Source: an uncultured Bacilli bacterium (GTDB taxonomy: Bacteria; Bacillota_I; Bacilli_A; RF39; UBA660). From it: DNA of 9,339 bases. Positions 1 through 6,049 of this stretch are shown here, in pieces (position 1 is the first letter of the stretch; every line of letters begins with the position of its first letter). Below the pieces are notes generated by a model that searched no databases, was not told where the DNA came from, and saw only the letters and a list, made by a program, of their open reading frames with translations. The stretch covers positions 1 through 9,339 of the forward strand of contig CAKOJO010000044.1 in the NCBI GenBank assembly GCA_934090595.1, read 5' to 3'. The position numbers and the translations under genes are program-made.

Positions 1-2388
1 TTTAATAGATTATTTGCAAATGTATTAAATAATGGAAAACCAGCAAATGATGCATTTGAAGATAATACTTTTTATAGTTGCGTAGTAGATACATATAACA
101 GTAAGCATCAGGATAATAAAAAATCATATACTGATAATTTAACAGATGAAGAGTTAGCTAGTATTACTAGTTTAGAATGTGGTGGTTGGCGTTATTCAGA
201 TAGTGATAAGATAACAAGTGCAAAAGGAGTAGAAAAACTAACTGGATTGACAACTTTAGATTTAGATAACAACTTGTTTACAAATATAGATTTAACTAAT
301 AATACATTACTAGAAAAATTAAGCATTTGTAATGATAAAGTGGATAATCAGTTAGCAAATATAGATATAAGTAATAATACTTTATTAAAAGAGTTGGATT
401 TATCTTGGAATAATTTATCAGTTATAGATGTAAGTAACAATACAGCTTTAACAGATTTAAGTTTAGAAGAGAATCAATTAACAAATATAGATGTAAGTGT
501 GAACACATCCTTAACAAATGTAAGCTTGTATTCTAATCAACTAGCAAGTATAGATGTAAGTAACAATACATCCTTAACAGATTTAGATTTAAGTTATAAT
601 CAGTTAACAAGTATAGATGTAAGTAACAATACAGCTTTAACAGATTTAAGTTTAGAAGAGAATCAGTTAACAAATATAGATTTAACTAATAATTTAAAAT
701 TAGTGGAATTATCTTTAGAAAATACAAAAATAGAAAGGCTAGATCTTAGTAAAAATACAGAATTAAATAGTTTATATGCTGATGATACTCCATTAAAAGA
801 AGATATATTTATGAAGGTAGGAGAAAATTATATACCAGAAATAGTTTTACCACAAAAGCAAGGTTTTAAATATAGTATAGCTGACACCGACATTGCAACA
901 ATAGAAGGAAATACTATAACAGCAAAAAAAGAAGGAAGCACAATATTAAAAGCAACGATTGGAAATACAACTTTTGAAAGAAAAGTGTTGATTGTCGATA
1001 ATATTAAACTTACTGCACTGAAAGATTATATTAAAATAGACAGTGATAAAAAGTATATTTTAATATACGAGTATATTGATATTGGAGATGAAATTAACCA
1101 GGGTGGATATATCAAGTCAAACATTGGTAAATTAAGAATAAATGGTGATATGTTGCAAATTATATTAGGAAGCAAAGTTTTAGATGAGTATAAAATGATT
1201 TATTTTAAATCATCTACAATAATAGATAATGATTATTTATTTGTAAGTGCATCAGTTAATGATTCCAATCCTATTAAGTGTGTAAATTGTACTTATCAGT
1301 TGTCTGATGATGGAAAAGAAATAAACATAAAATATGATAATAACATTATAGATAAGAAAAAGATTATATACATGTTTTTACCGGAAAAAGGCAGATATTA
1401 TGATCCGATTAAAACAGTTGATATTTATATATTTGGTGATAAAATATTTGATGAGAAAGACATAAAGGAAATTAATGATATAAGTGAAATAGAAAAGGAA
1501 AAAATTAATTTCTTAAATGCTAGCCCTAAAATAAAGGAAGAAGAATATAATAATTCAATTGAATTATATTATAATGGTAATATAATAAAGAATTATCTTG
1601 GGTTTGTTAATCTTTATTCAAATAAATATGATTTATCAAAAGATTATATATATTTAGGATTAAATGATTTTATTAATGATATAGAGGTAAAATCAACAGA
1701 TGGTGAGTTTTCAACAGAAGAAATAAAAGAACTTAACATGTTTAAAATAACAGAAAAAACATTTGAAATGTGGTTTGCAGATGAGGAATGTGATAATGAT
1801 GATAATTGTACATTTAAACAAACAGAAAAATTGAATTCATGGGACTTAATAAAAGTATCATCAGATAAATATGATATGAGTGGTGATATAATAAATTTAG
1901 GTAATGAAGACATAGATTTATCTAAGATAAATGTAACTAATGCTACTTTAAAAGTAGATAATAATAAATTACTAGTAATGTATGGTGATGAAGTAGTTAA
2001 AGAGTTCAAATTAGAAGGTGGTAAAAAGACTACAACAACAACTAAAAAAGATGATGAAAAAACAACTACAACTAAAGATAAAACAACTACTAAAGAAGAA
2101 GTTAAGACTACAACAACAAAGAAAAAGGTAAGTATAATAGATAAGATATTTGGTAATAAGGAAACTACTACAGTAAAGAAGGAAGAGACTACAACTAAGA
2201 AAAACATATTTAGAAAGAGTACAACTACTAAAGTAGAAAACAGTAGTGGTAATGTAACAAGTAATAATAAGAACAGCTTTAAAAAGTTAGTTACAGGAAG
2301 TAATTTACTTATATTATTCTTAAGCATTACTGGTATAGCTTTAATTATATATATTATAATTATGAAAAAAAATAGTAAAGCAAAGTAA
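1..2388 (+). CDS. Leucine-rich-repeat surface protein with Thr-rich stalk and C-terminal membrane anchor (5'-truncated)
   Basis: The frame is open from base 1, so the start lies upstream and a TTG at 247 is only an internal Leu codon; 795 residues are visible. In order: an N-terminal cap (about 18-80) with FYSCVVD and LEC, giving Cys27 and Cys60; leucine-rich repeats (about 80-262) of 21 residues built on LTxLxLxxNxLTxIDVSNNT; a Big_2-like Ig domain (about 265-333, with DTDIATIEGN and TAKKEGST); about five copies of an unnamed module (343-672, key pattern SDKY...IxLG...LKVxNNKLxVxYG); a Thr/Lys stalk (677-743); a membrane helix (about 768-787); and the basic tail MKKNSKAK. There is no LPXTG motif, so it is probably held by the helix with its ectodomain outside. 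Leucine-rich repeats and Big_2 domains in Firmicutes usually serve adhesion or protein binding; the ligand is unknown. A related protein lies at 6050-7873. Confidence 0.88.
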   Translation, partial: FNRLFANVLNNGKPANDAFEDNTFYSCVVDTYNSKHQDNKKSYTDNLTDEELASITSLECGGWRYSDSDKITSAKGVEKLTGLTTLDLDNNLFTNIDLTNNTLLEKLSICNDKVDNQLANIDISNNTLLKELDLSWNNLSVIDVSNNTALTDLSLEENQLTNIDVSVNTSLTNVSLYSNQLASIDVSNNTSLTDLDLSYNQLTSIDVSNNTALTDLSLEENQLTNIDLTNNLKLVELSLENTKIERLDLSKNTELNSLYADDTPLKEDIFMKVGENYIPEIVLPQKQGFKYSIADTDIATIEGNTITAKKEGSTILKATIGNTTFERKVLIVDNIKLTALKDYIKIDSDKKYILIYEYIDIGDEINQGGYIKSNIGKLRINGDMLQIILGSKVLDEYKMIYFKSSTIIDNDYLFVSASVNDSNPIKCVNCTYQLSDDGKEINIKYDNNIIDKKKIIYMFLPEKGRYYDPIKTVDIYIFGDKIFDEKDIKEINDISEIEKEKINFLNASPKIKEEEYNNSIELYYNGNIIKNYLGFVNLYSNKYDLSKDYIYLGLNDFINDIEVKSTDGEFSTEEIKELNMFKITEKTFEMWFADEECDNDDNCTFKQTEKLNSWDLIKVSSDKYDMSGDIINLGNEDIDLSKINVTNATLKVDNNKLLVMYGDEVVKEFKLEGGKKTTTTTKKDDEKTTTTKDKTTTKEEVKTTTTKKKVSIIDKIFGNKETTTVKKEETTTKKNIFRKSTTTKVENSSGNVTSNNKNSFKKLVTGSNLLILFLSITGIALIIYIIIMKKNSKAK
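423..681 (+). repeat. Tandem 63-nt leucine-rich-repeat units with a near-identical 70-nt direct repeat
   Basis: The array coding for the leucine-rich repeats has a 63-nt (21-codon) period. The 70-nt stretches 423-492 and 612-681 match at 69 of 70 bases (the difference is A477 versus G666). They are 189 nt apart, exactly three units. The intervening units share shorter stretches such as GATGTAAGTAACAATACA. Such identity at DNA level points to recent duplication or gene conversion inside the array. Confidence 0.85.
1027..2016 (+). repeat. Five diverged copies of an unnamed beta-type protein module
   Basis: This is a protein-level repeat inside the surface protein, with copies at about 1027-1200, 1207-1371, 1411-1602, 1606-1779 and 1849-2016. 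Copies 1 and 5 align best: SDK(K)Y, then an I-x-x-G-(D/N)-E turn, then an alternating hydrophobic strand ending in N-(G/N)-x-x-L-x-(I/V)-x-x-G, then (V/L)-x-(E/K)-(Y/F)-K. Copy 4 has NKYDLSKDYIYLGLND. Copies 2 and 3 are the most diverged and rest mainly on the strand pattern. I assigned these by eye, so boundaries are approximate. Confidence 0.55.
2029..2229 (+). repeat. Low-complexity Thr/Lys stalk coding repeat
   Basis: ACT/ACA codons in runs of three to five alternate with AAA/AAG and GAA/GAT codons, giving TTTT-K-type clusters at least seven times. It lies just before the C-terminal membrane helix, the place where wall-spanning stalks normally sit. Thr-rich segments may be glycosylated, but that is inference. 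Confidence 0.8.
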
Positions 2389-2415
2389 GAATTAATCTTA
2401 TTTTGTTTTATTTTG
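2385..2415 (+). terminator. Weak hairpin and T-rich tract after the first surface gene
   Basis: TAAGA (2386-2390) can pair with TCTTA (2396-2400) around a 5-nt loop. The stem starts at the stop codon and is followed by TTTTGTTTTATTTTG. The stem is only 5 bp and has one G-C pair, so termination may be leaky. It resembles in layout the stronger hairpin after the second surface gene. Confidence 0.35.
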
Positions 2416-2425
2416 TAAGAAAAAA

Positions 2426-2434
2426 TGGTATAAT
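2426..2434 (+). promoter_or_regulatory. Extended -10 promoter for the hydrolase-murF-ddl-surface protein operon
   Basis: TGGTATAAT contains a perfect TATAAT (2429-2434) preceded by the TGn extension. No good TTGACA lies 16-18 nt upstream, where the sequence is TTTTAT-like, but an extended -10 can work without one. It is 43 nt before the TTG start of the next gene and is the only convincing promoter in the gap. Confidence 0.65.
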
Positions 2435-2477
2435 ATCTTTGACTTGATAAACCATAATAAAAGATAGGTGATTTAAA

Positions 2478-3200
2478 TTGAATATAGATGGAATAAATAT
2501 TAATTATTTGGATTTTGGTATAAAAGATAAAAAGGCAATAGTGTTACTTCATGGTTGGGGACAAAACATACAAATGATGCAAATGCTAGGAGAACCATTT
2601 AAAAATGAATACAGAATAATTGTACTTGATTTTCCTGGATTTGGACTTAGTGATGAACCGAAAGAAGTAATTGGTGTTGATGGATATACTACTATTTTAG
2701 AAAAATTATTAAAAAAATTAAACATAGAAGATCCTATTATAGTAGGTCATTCTTTTGGGGGTAGAGTTGCAGTTAAATTTGCATCAAGAAATAAAGTTAG
2801 TAAAGTAATACTTTTATCTCCAGCACTTAAAAGTCATGATAAGAAAGGTCTTAAGACAAAAATTTTAAAAACAATAAAGAAAGTATCATTTTTAAAGGGC
2901 TTAGAAGCATGGGCTAAAGATCATATTGGATCACGTGATTATAAGGCTGCAAGTCCTATGATGAAACAGGTTTTAGTTAAAACTGTTAGTGAGGATTTAA
3001 GCTGTGATGCTTCTAAAATAAAAGCTCCAACTATTTTAATTTACGGTGATTTAGATAGTGAAGTGCCTTTAGAAGATACTAAAGAATATGAAAAATTAAT
3101 ACATGATTGTGGACTTATTTTATATGAAGGATGTACACATTTTGCATATTTAGAAAGACTTAATCAGACAATAAATATAATGAAGAATTTTATTAAATAG
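2478..3200 (+). CDS. Alpha/beta hydrolase
   Basis: A 240-residue single-domain alpha/beta hydrolase, a normal length for the family. Visible motifs are the oxyanion-hole segment LLHGWGQN (23-30), FPGFGLSD (52-59), the nucleophile elbow GHSFGG with Ser92, the acid region YGDLDSEVP (Asp193 most likely) and CTHFAYLE with His221. The triad is therefore intact. There is no signal peptide or membrane helix, so it is probably cytosolic. The start is TTG at 2478: an in-frame TGA at 2469-2471 closes the frame just upstream, and TAGGTGA at 2465-2471 gives a Shine-Dalgarno at proper spacing. It is first in an operon with MurF-like and Ddl genes, which suggests a cell-envelope role. The substrate cannot be told from sequence; esterase, lipase-like, thioesterase or C-C hydrolase activity are all possible. 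Confidence 0.88.
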   Translation: MNIDGININYLDFGIKDKKAIVLLHGWGQNIQMMQMLGEPFKNEYRIIVLDFPGFGLSDEPKEVIGVDGYTTILEKLLKKLNIEDPIIVGHSFGGRVAVKFASRNKVSKVILLSPALKSHDKKGLKTKILKTIKKVSFLKGLEAWAKDHIGSRDYKAASPMMKQVLVKTVSEDLSCDASKIKAPTILIYGDLDSEVPLEDTKEYEKLIHDCGLILYEGCTHFAYLERLNQTINIMKNFIK

Positions 3201-3204
3201 GAGG
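3199..3204 (+). promoter_or_regulatory. Ribosome binding site overlapping the hydrolase stop codon
   Basis: A full AGGAGG shares its first two bases with the TAG stop of the hydrolase gene and sits 8 nt before the ATG of the MurF-like gene. Termination and re-initiation are thus close together, which supports translational coupling inside the operon. Confidence 0.75.
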
Positions 3205-3212
3205 ATATAGTT

Positions 3213-4805
3213 ATGTTTTATATAAGTTTATTATCTTTTGTTATTTTACTTTTATATAGTTATAAAAAAAGTTTACATATGGCACAGCAAAATCTATATA
3301 ATGATGATAATAGATTTTTGAAGTGGTCTTTAAAGGAATTAAAAGAATTTAAAGATTATACTAAGTGTGAATTGATAGTATTATTAACATTTATAATTAT
3401 TTGTGCACTTAAGTTAAATTATAGTTTTATTATAGGAGCTTACTTCTTTATTGTATCAATAGTTATATTCTTAATTAGATATAAAGAAAGTAGAAAAAAT
3501 ACTACTAAATTATCATTTAAAGTTACTAGTAGGGTAAAAAGATTAATGGTTACAAACTTAGTTTTATTTATACTTTTACTTGTTTTGATAAAATATATAG
3601 ATAACAAGAATATAGCATATTTGTTACTTTATTCATATTTATTTTTACTTGATATGGTTGTTATTATATCAATTATTATAAATAAACCTATAGAAAAATT
3701 AGTATATTTATCATATAAAAATAAAGCTATGAAAAAGCTTGATAGTATGAATGATTTAAAAGTAATTGGAATTACTGGTAGTTATGGTAAAACTAGTAGT
3801 AAAAATATATTAAGTGATATATTAAACATTAAATATAATGCATTACCATCTCCAAAGAATTTTAATACACCATATGGACTTATTATTACCATAAATAATT
3901 ATTTAGATAAGTTTGATGATATTTTTATAGCAGAAATGGGTGCATATAAAATAGGTGAAATAAAACAGTTATGTAACCTAGTTAAACCAAAATATGGTAT
4001 TTTAACTAAAATAGGTAAAGCTCATATTGAAATATTTGGATCCCAAGAGAACATAATAAAGGGTAAATTTGAACTTATTGAAAGCTTACCAAAAGATGGT
4101 ATAGGAGTTTTAAATGCTGATGATGAGCTACAAGTTAATTATAAACTTAAAAATAATTGTAAAATACTATGGATAGGTATAGATAAAGAAGATACCGATG
4201 TTCATGCATCAAATATTAAGACATCATCTAAAGGAACTACGTTTGATGTAACATTTAAAGGTGATAAAAACAAATATAGCTTTACAACTAAACTACTTGG
4301 TTATAATAATATTTATAATATTTTATCATCACTTGCATTAGCTAAAGAGTTTGGCTTAAGTGTAAATCAAATGCAAAAAGCAGTTTTAGGAGTTAAAGCT
4401 GTTGAACATAGACTAGAACTTAGAAGAGCAGGAAATATTACTTATATAGATGATTCATATAATTCTAATCCGGTTGGTTCTAAAATGGCCCTTGATGTAC
4501 TTAAAAGTATGCCAAATCTTAAAATAGTTATGACACCAGGAATGGTAGAACTTGGACGTGAGTCATATGAATTAAATAAAGAATTTGGTAAGCATATGAA
4601 AGGAACTTGTGATATAGCTATACTAATTGGAGAAAAAATAACAAAGCCAATTAAAGATGGATTAGATGAAGTGAATTTTGATAAGAAAAATATATATGTT
4701 GTAAAAAGTACAAATGAAGCTTTTGCATTATTAAAAAAATTAACATATGGTAAAGAAGCTTATTGCTTAATAGAAAATGATTTACCAGATATATACAATG
4801 AATAG
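3213..4805 (+). CDS. Membrane-embedded MurF-like Mur ligase
   Basis: The 530-residue protein has two halves. Residues 1-160 hold about five hydrophobic segments (near 2-17, 53-68, 70-89, 112-129 and 134-157). Residues 183-530 are Mur ligase central and C-terminal domains: P-loop GITGSYGKTS (186-195), AEMGAYKIGEI (240-250), HIEIFGS (271-277), KGKFE (283-287, probably including the lysine carbamylated in Mur ligases), NADD (301-304), EHRLELR (399-405), DDSYNSNP (413-420) and MVELGRE (444-450). The DDSYN and ELGRE motifs point to MurF, which adds D-Ala-D-Ala to UDP-MurNAc-tripeptide using ATP. The usual soluble MurF N-terminal UDP-binding domain is missing and the membrane block takes its place. 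The C-terminus ends LIENDLPDIYNE instead of the common KGSR-type end. The next gene encodes Ddl, which makes the likely donor dipeptide. The family is certain; whether it acts on UDP-linked or lipid-linked substrate is open. Confidence 0.85.
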   Translation: MFYISLLSFVILLLYSYKKSLHMAQQNLYNDDNRFLKWSLKELKEFKDYTKCELIVLLTFIIICALKLNYSFIIGAYFFIVSIVIFLIRYKESRKNTTKLSFKVTSRVKRLMVTNLVLFILLLVLIKYIDNKNIAYLLLYSYLFLLDMVVIISIIINKPIEKLVYLSYKNKAMKKLDSMNDLKVIGITGSYGKTSSKNILSDILNIKYNALPSPKNFNTPYGLIITINNYLDKFDDIFIAEMGAYKIGEIKQLCNLVKPKYGILTKIGKAHIEIFGSQENIIKGKFELIESLPKDGIGVLNADDELQVNYKLKNNCKILWIGIDKEDTDVHASNIKTSSKGTTFDVTFKGDKNKYSFTTKLLGYNNIYNILSSLALAKEFGLSVNQMQKAVLGVKAVEHRLELRRAGNITYIDDSYNSNPVGSKMALDVLKSMPNLKIVMTPGMVELGRESYELNKEFGKHMKGTCDIAILIGEKITKPIKDGLDEVNFDKKNIYVVKSTNEAFALLKKLTYGKEAYCLIENDLPDIYNE

Positions 4806-4808
4806 GAG
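4804..4808 (+). promoter_or_regulatory. Ribosome binding site overlapping the murF-like stop codon
   Basis: AGGAG begins inside the TAG stop (4803-4805) of the MurF-like gene and lies 10 nt before the ddl ATG. An in-frame TGA at 4810-4812 rules out any earlier ddl start. This is the same stop/Shine-Dalgarno overlap as at the previous junction, so the three genes are probably translated as a coupled set. Confidence 0.7.
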
Positions 4809-4818
4809 TTGATTTAAA

Positions 4819-6024
4819 ATGAAAATAAGAGTTGGAGTATTATATGGTGGAAAAACTACAGAACATGAGGTTAGTATAATAACAGCTGTTCAAGCTATGA
4901 ATAATTTAAATAAAGAAAAATATGATGTTGTACCTATATATTTTACTAAGGATAATGATATATATACAGGTAATGCCTTAATGGATATGGATGTATATAA
5001 AGACATGTCTTTACTTAAAAGATATTGTTCAAATGTTGTTATGTATAGCAAAGATGGGGTTTTAATGCTTCAAAATAAAAAGGGGATATTTAAAAGAACC
5101 ATAAGAGAAGTAGATATAGTTGTTCCTTGTGTACATGGTTATAATATGGAAGATGGAAATATTGAAGGAATGCTTGAGGTACTTGGAATTCCTTATACTG
5201 GTAGTGATATATATGGATGTACAGTAGGTCAAGATAAAGTATTTCAAAAACAAATTCTTGAAGCTGAAAAGTTACCAGTTCCAAAATATACTTGGTTTTA
5301 TGATAATGAGTATTTTTCTTCTGAAGAAAAAATATTAGATAATATTAAAAAGGTAGGATATCCAGTTATAGTAAAGCCAGCTAGACAAGGTAGTAGTATT
5401 GGTATAGAAGTTGCTAAAAGTGAAGAAGAAGTTAAAAATGCAATAGAAGAAGCTATTAAATATGATGATAAGATATTAGTAGAAGAAATAATACCAAATA
5501 TGACTGAACTTAACTGCAGTGTATTAGGTTCTAATTCTTATATGGAAACATCAGTTATAGAGCAAGTTATGGGTAATGATGAAATATTATCATTTAAAGA
5601 TAAATATTTAGCATCATCATCTAAAAAAGGAGCTGTTAAAGCAGCTGGTTCTAAAGGAATGGCTAGTACAAATAGAATTATTCCTGCAAATATAAGTGAA
5701 AAATTAACTAAAGAGATAGAAGAAACAAGTAAAAAAGCATTTAGAGCACTTGGTGCATCTGGCGTTGTTAGAATAGATTATTTATATAATAAGAAAAGTA
5801 ATAAATATTATGTAAATGAACTTAATTCAATACCTGGAAGTTTATCATTTTATTTATGGACACCATTAAATAAAGAATACGATGAACTTTTAGATGATAT
5901 GATAAATATAGCGGTAAAGCGTTTTAAAAACAAATTAAAGAAGACATCTAAGTTTGAATCAAATATTTTATCTAATTTTAATGGTTCTAAAGGAGTTAAG
6001 GGATTTAAAGGAAAATTAAGATAA
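4819..6024 (+). CDS. ddl: D-alanine--D-alanine ligase
   Basis: A 401-residue ATP-grasp ligase that joins two D-Ala using ATP in the cytosol, giving the dipeptide MurF adds to the peptidoglycan stem. Motifs: GGKTTEHEVS (10-19, with Glu15 where E. coli DdlB has Glu15), VPCVHGYNMEDG (102-113), VKPARQGSSIG (185-195, Ser192 matching DdlB Ser150), omega-loop KY (262-263, Tyr263 matching DdlB Tyr216), RID (318-320) and NELNSIPGS (333-341). A Tyr at the omega-loop position is linked with D-Ala-D-Ala specificity, whereas Phe occurs in D-Ala-D-Lac enzymes. Odd points are a longer Gly/Ser/Lys-rich omega loop (about 264-284) than in E. coli, and a basic Gly/Lys-rich C-terminal tail (about 385-401). It is somewhat longer than the roughly 300-370 residues common in the family. 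It follows the MurF-like gene by 13 bp in the same operon. Confidence 0.9.
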   Translation: MKIRVGVLYGGKTTEHEVSIITAVQAMNNLNKEKYDVVPIYFTKDNDIYTGNALMDMDVYKDMSLLKRYCSNVVMYSKDGVLMLQNKKGIFKRTIREVDIVVPCVHGYNMEDGNIEGMLEVLGIPYTGSDIYGCTVGQDKVFQKQILEAEKLPVPKYTWFYDNEYFSSEEKILDNIKKVGYPVIVKPARQGSSIGIEVAKSEEEVKNAIEEAIKYDDKILVEEIIPNMTELNCSVLGSNSYMETSVIEQVMGNDEILSFKDKYLASSSKKGAVKAAGSKGMASTNRIIPANISEKLTKEIEETSKKAFRALGASGVVRIDYLYNKKSNKYYVNELNSIPGSLSFYLWTPLNKEYDELLDDMINIAVKRFKNKLKKTSKFESNILSNFNGSKGVKGFKGKLR

Positions 6025-6036
6025 AAATATTATAGT

Positions 6037-6044
6037 AAAAGGAG
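6037..6044 (+). promoter_or_regulatory. Ribosome binding site of the second surface protein
   Basis: AAAAGGAG lies 5 nt before the ATG at 6050. The 25-bp gap from the ddl stop holds no recognisable promoter or terminator, so this gene is most simply read as the last member of the operon. Confidence 0.7.
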
Positions 6045-6049
6045 TCTTT

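Noticed and set aside
247..249. TTG at 247 as the start of the first surface protein
   Set aside because: The same frame is open back to base 1 and encodes the conserved cap (FYSCVVD, LEC) found before the repeats in the paralogue, so the real start lies before the window.
2029..2229. CRISPR-like or satellite repeat
   Set aside because: The repetition comes from Thr/Lys codons in a continuous reading frame, with irregular spacing and no spacers.
1644..2327. Long reverse-strand open frame
   Set aside because: It is the antisense shadow of the Thr/Lys stalk: ACN codons read backwards give runs of Val, and there is no Shine-Dalgarno or known domain.
2278..2388. Sortase-type anchor (KLVTGSN before the last helix)
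   Set aside because: It sits where LPXTG would be, but lacks the Leu-Pro start. The second protein has nothing similar, so a plain membrane anchor is the safer reading.
4819..6024. Vancomycin-resistance ligase of the Van type
   Set aside because: The KY motif favours D-Ala-D-Ala, and no vanX/XY, vanT, vanH or two-component genes are nearby.
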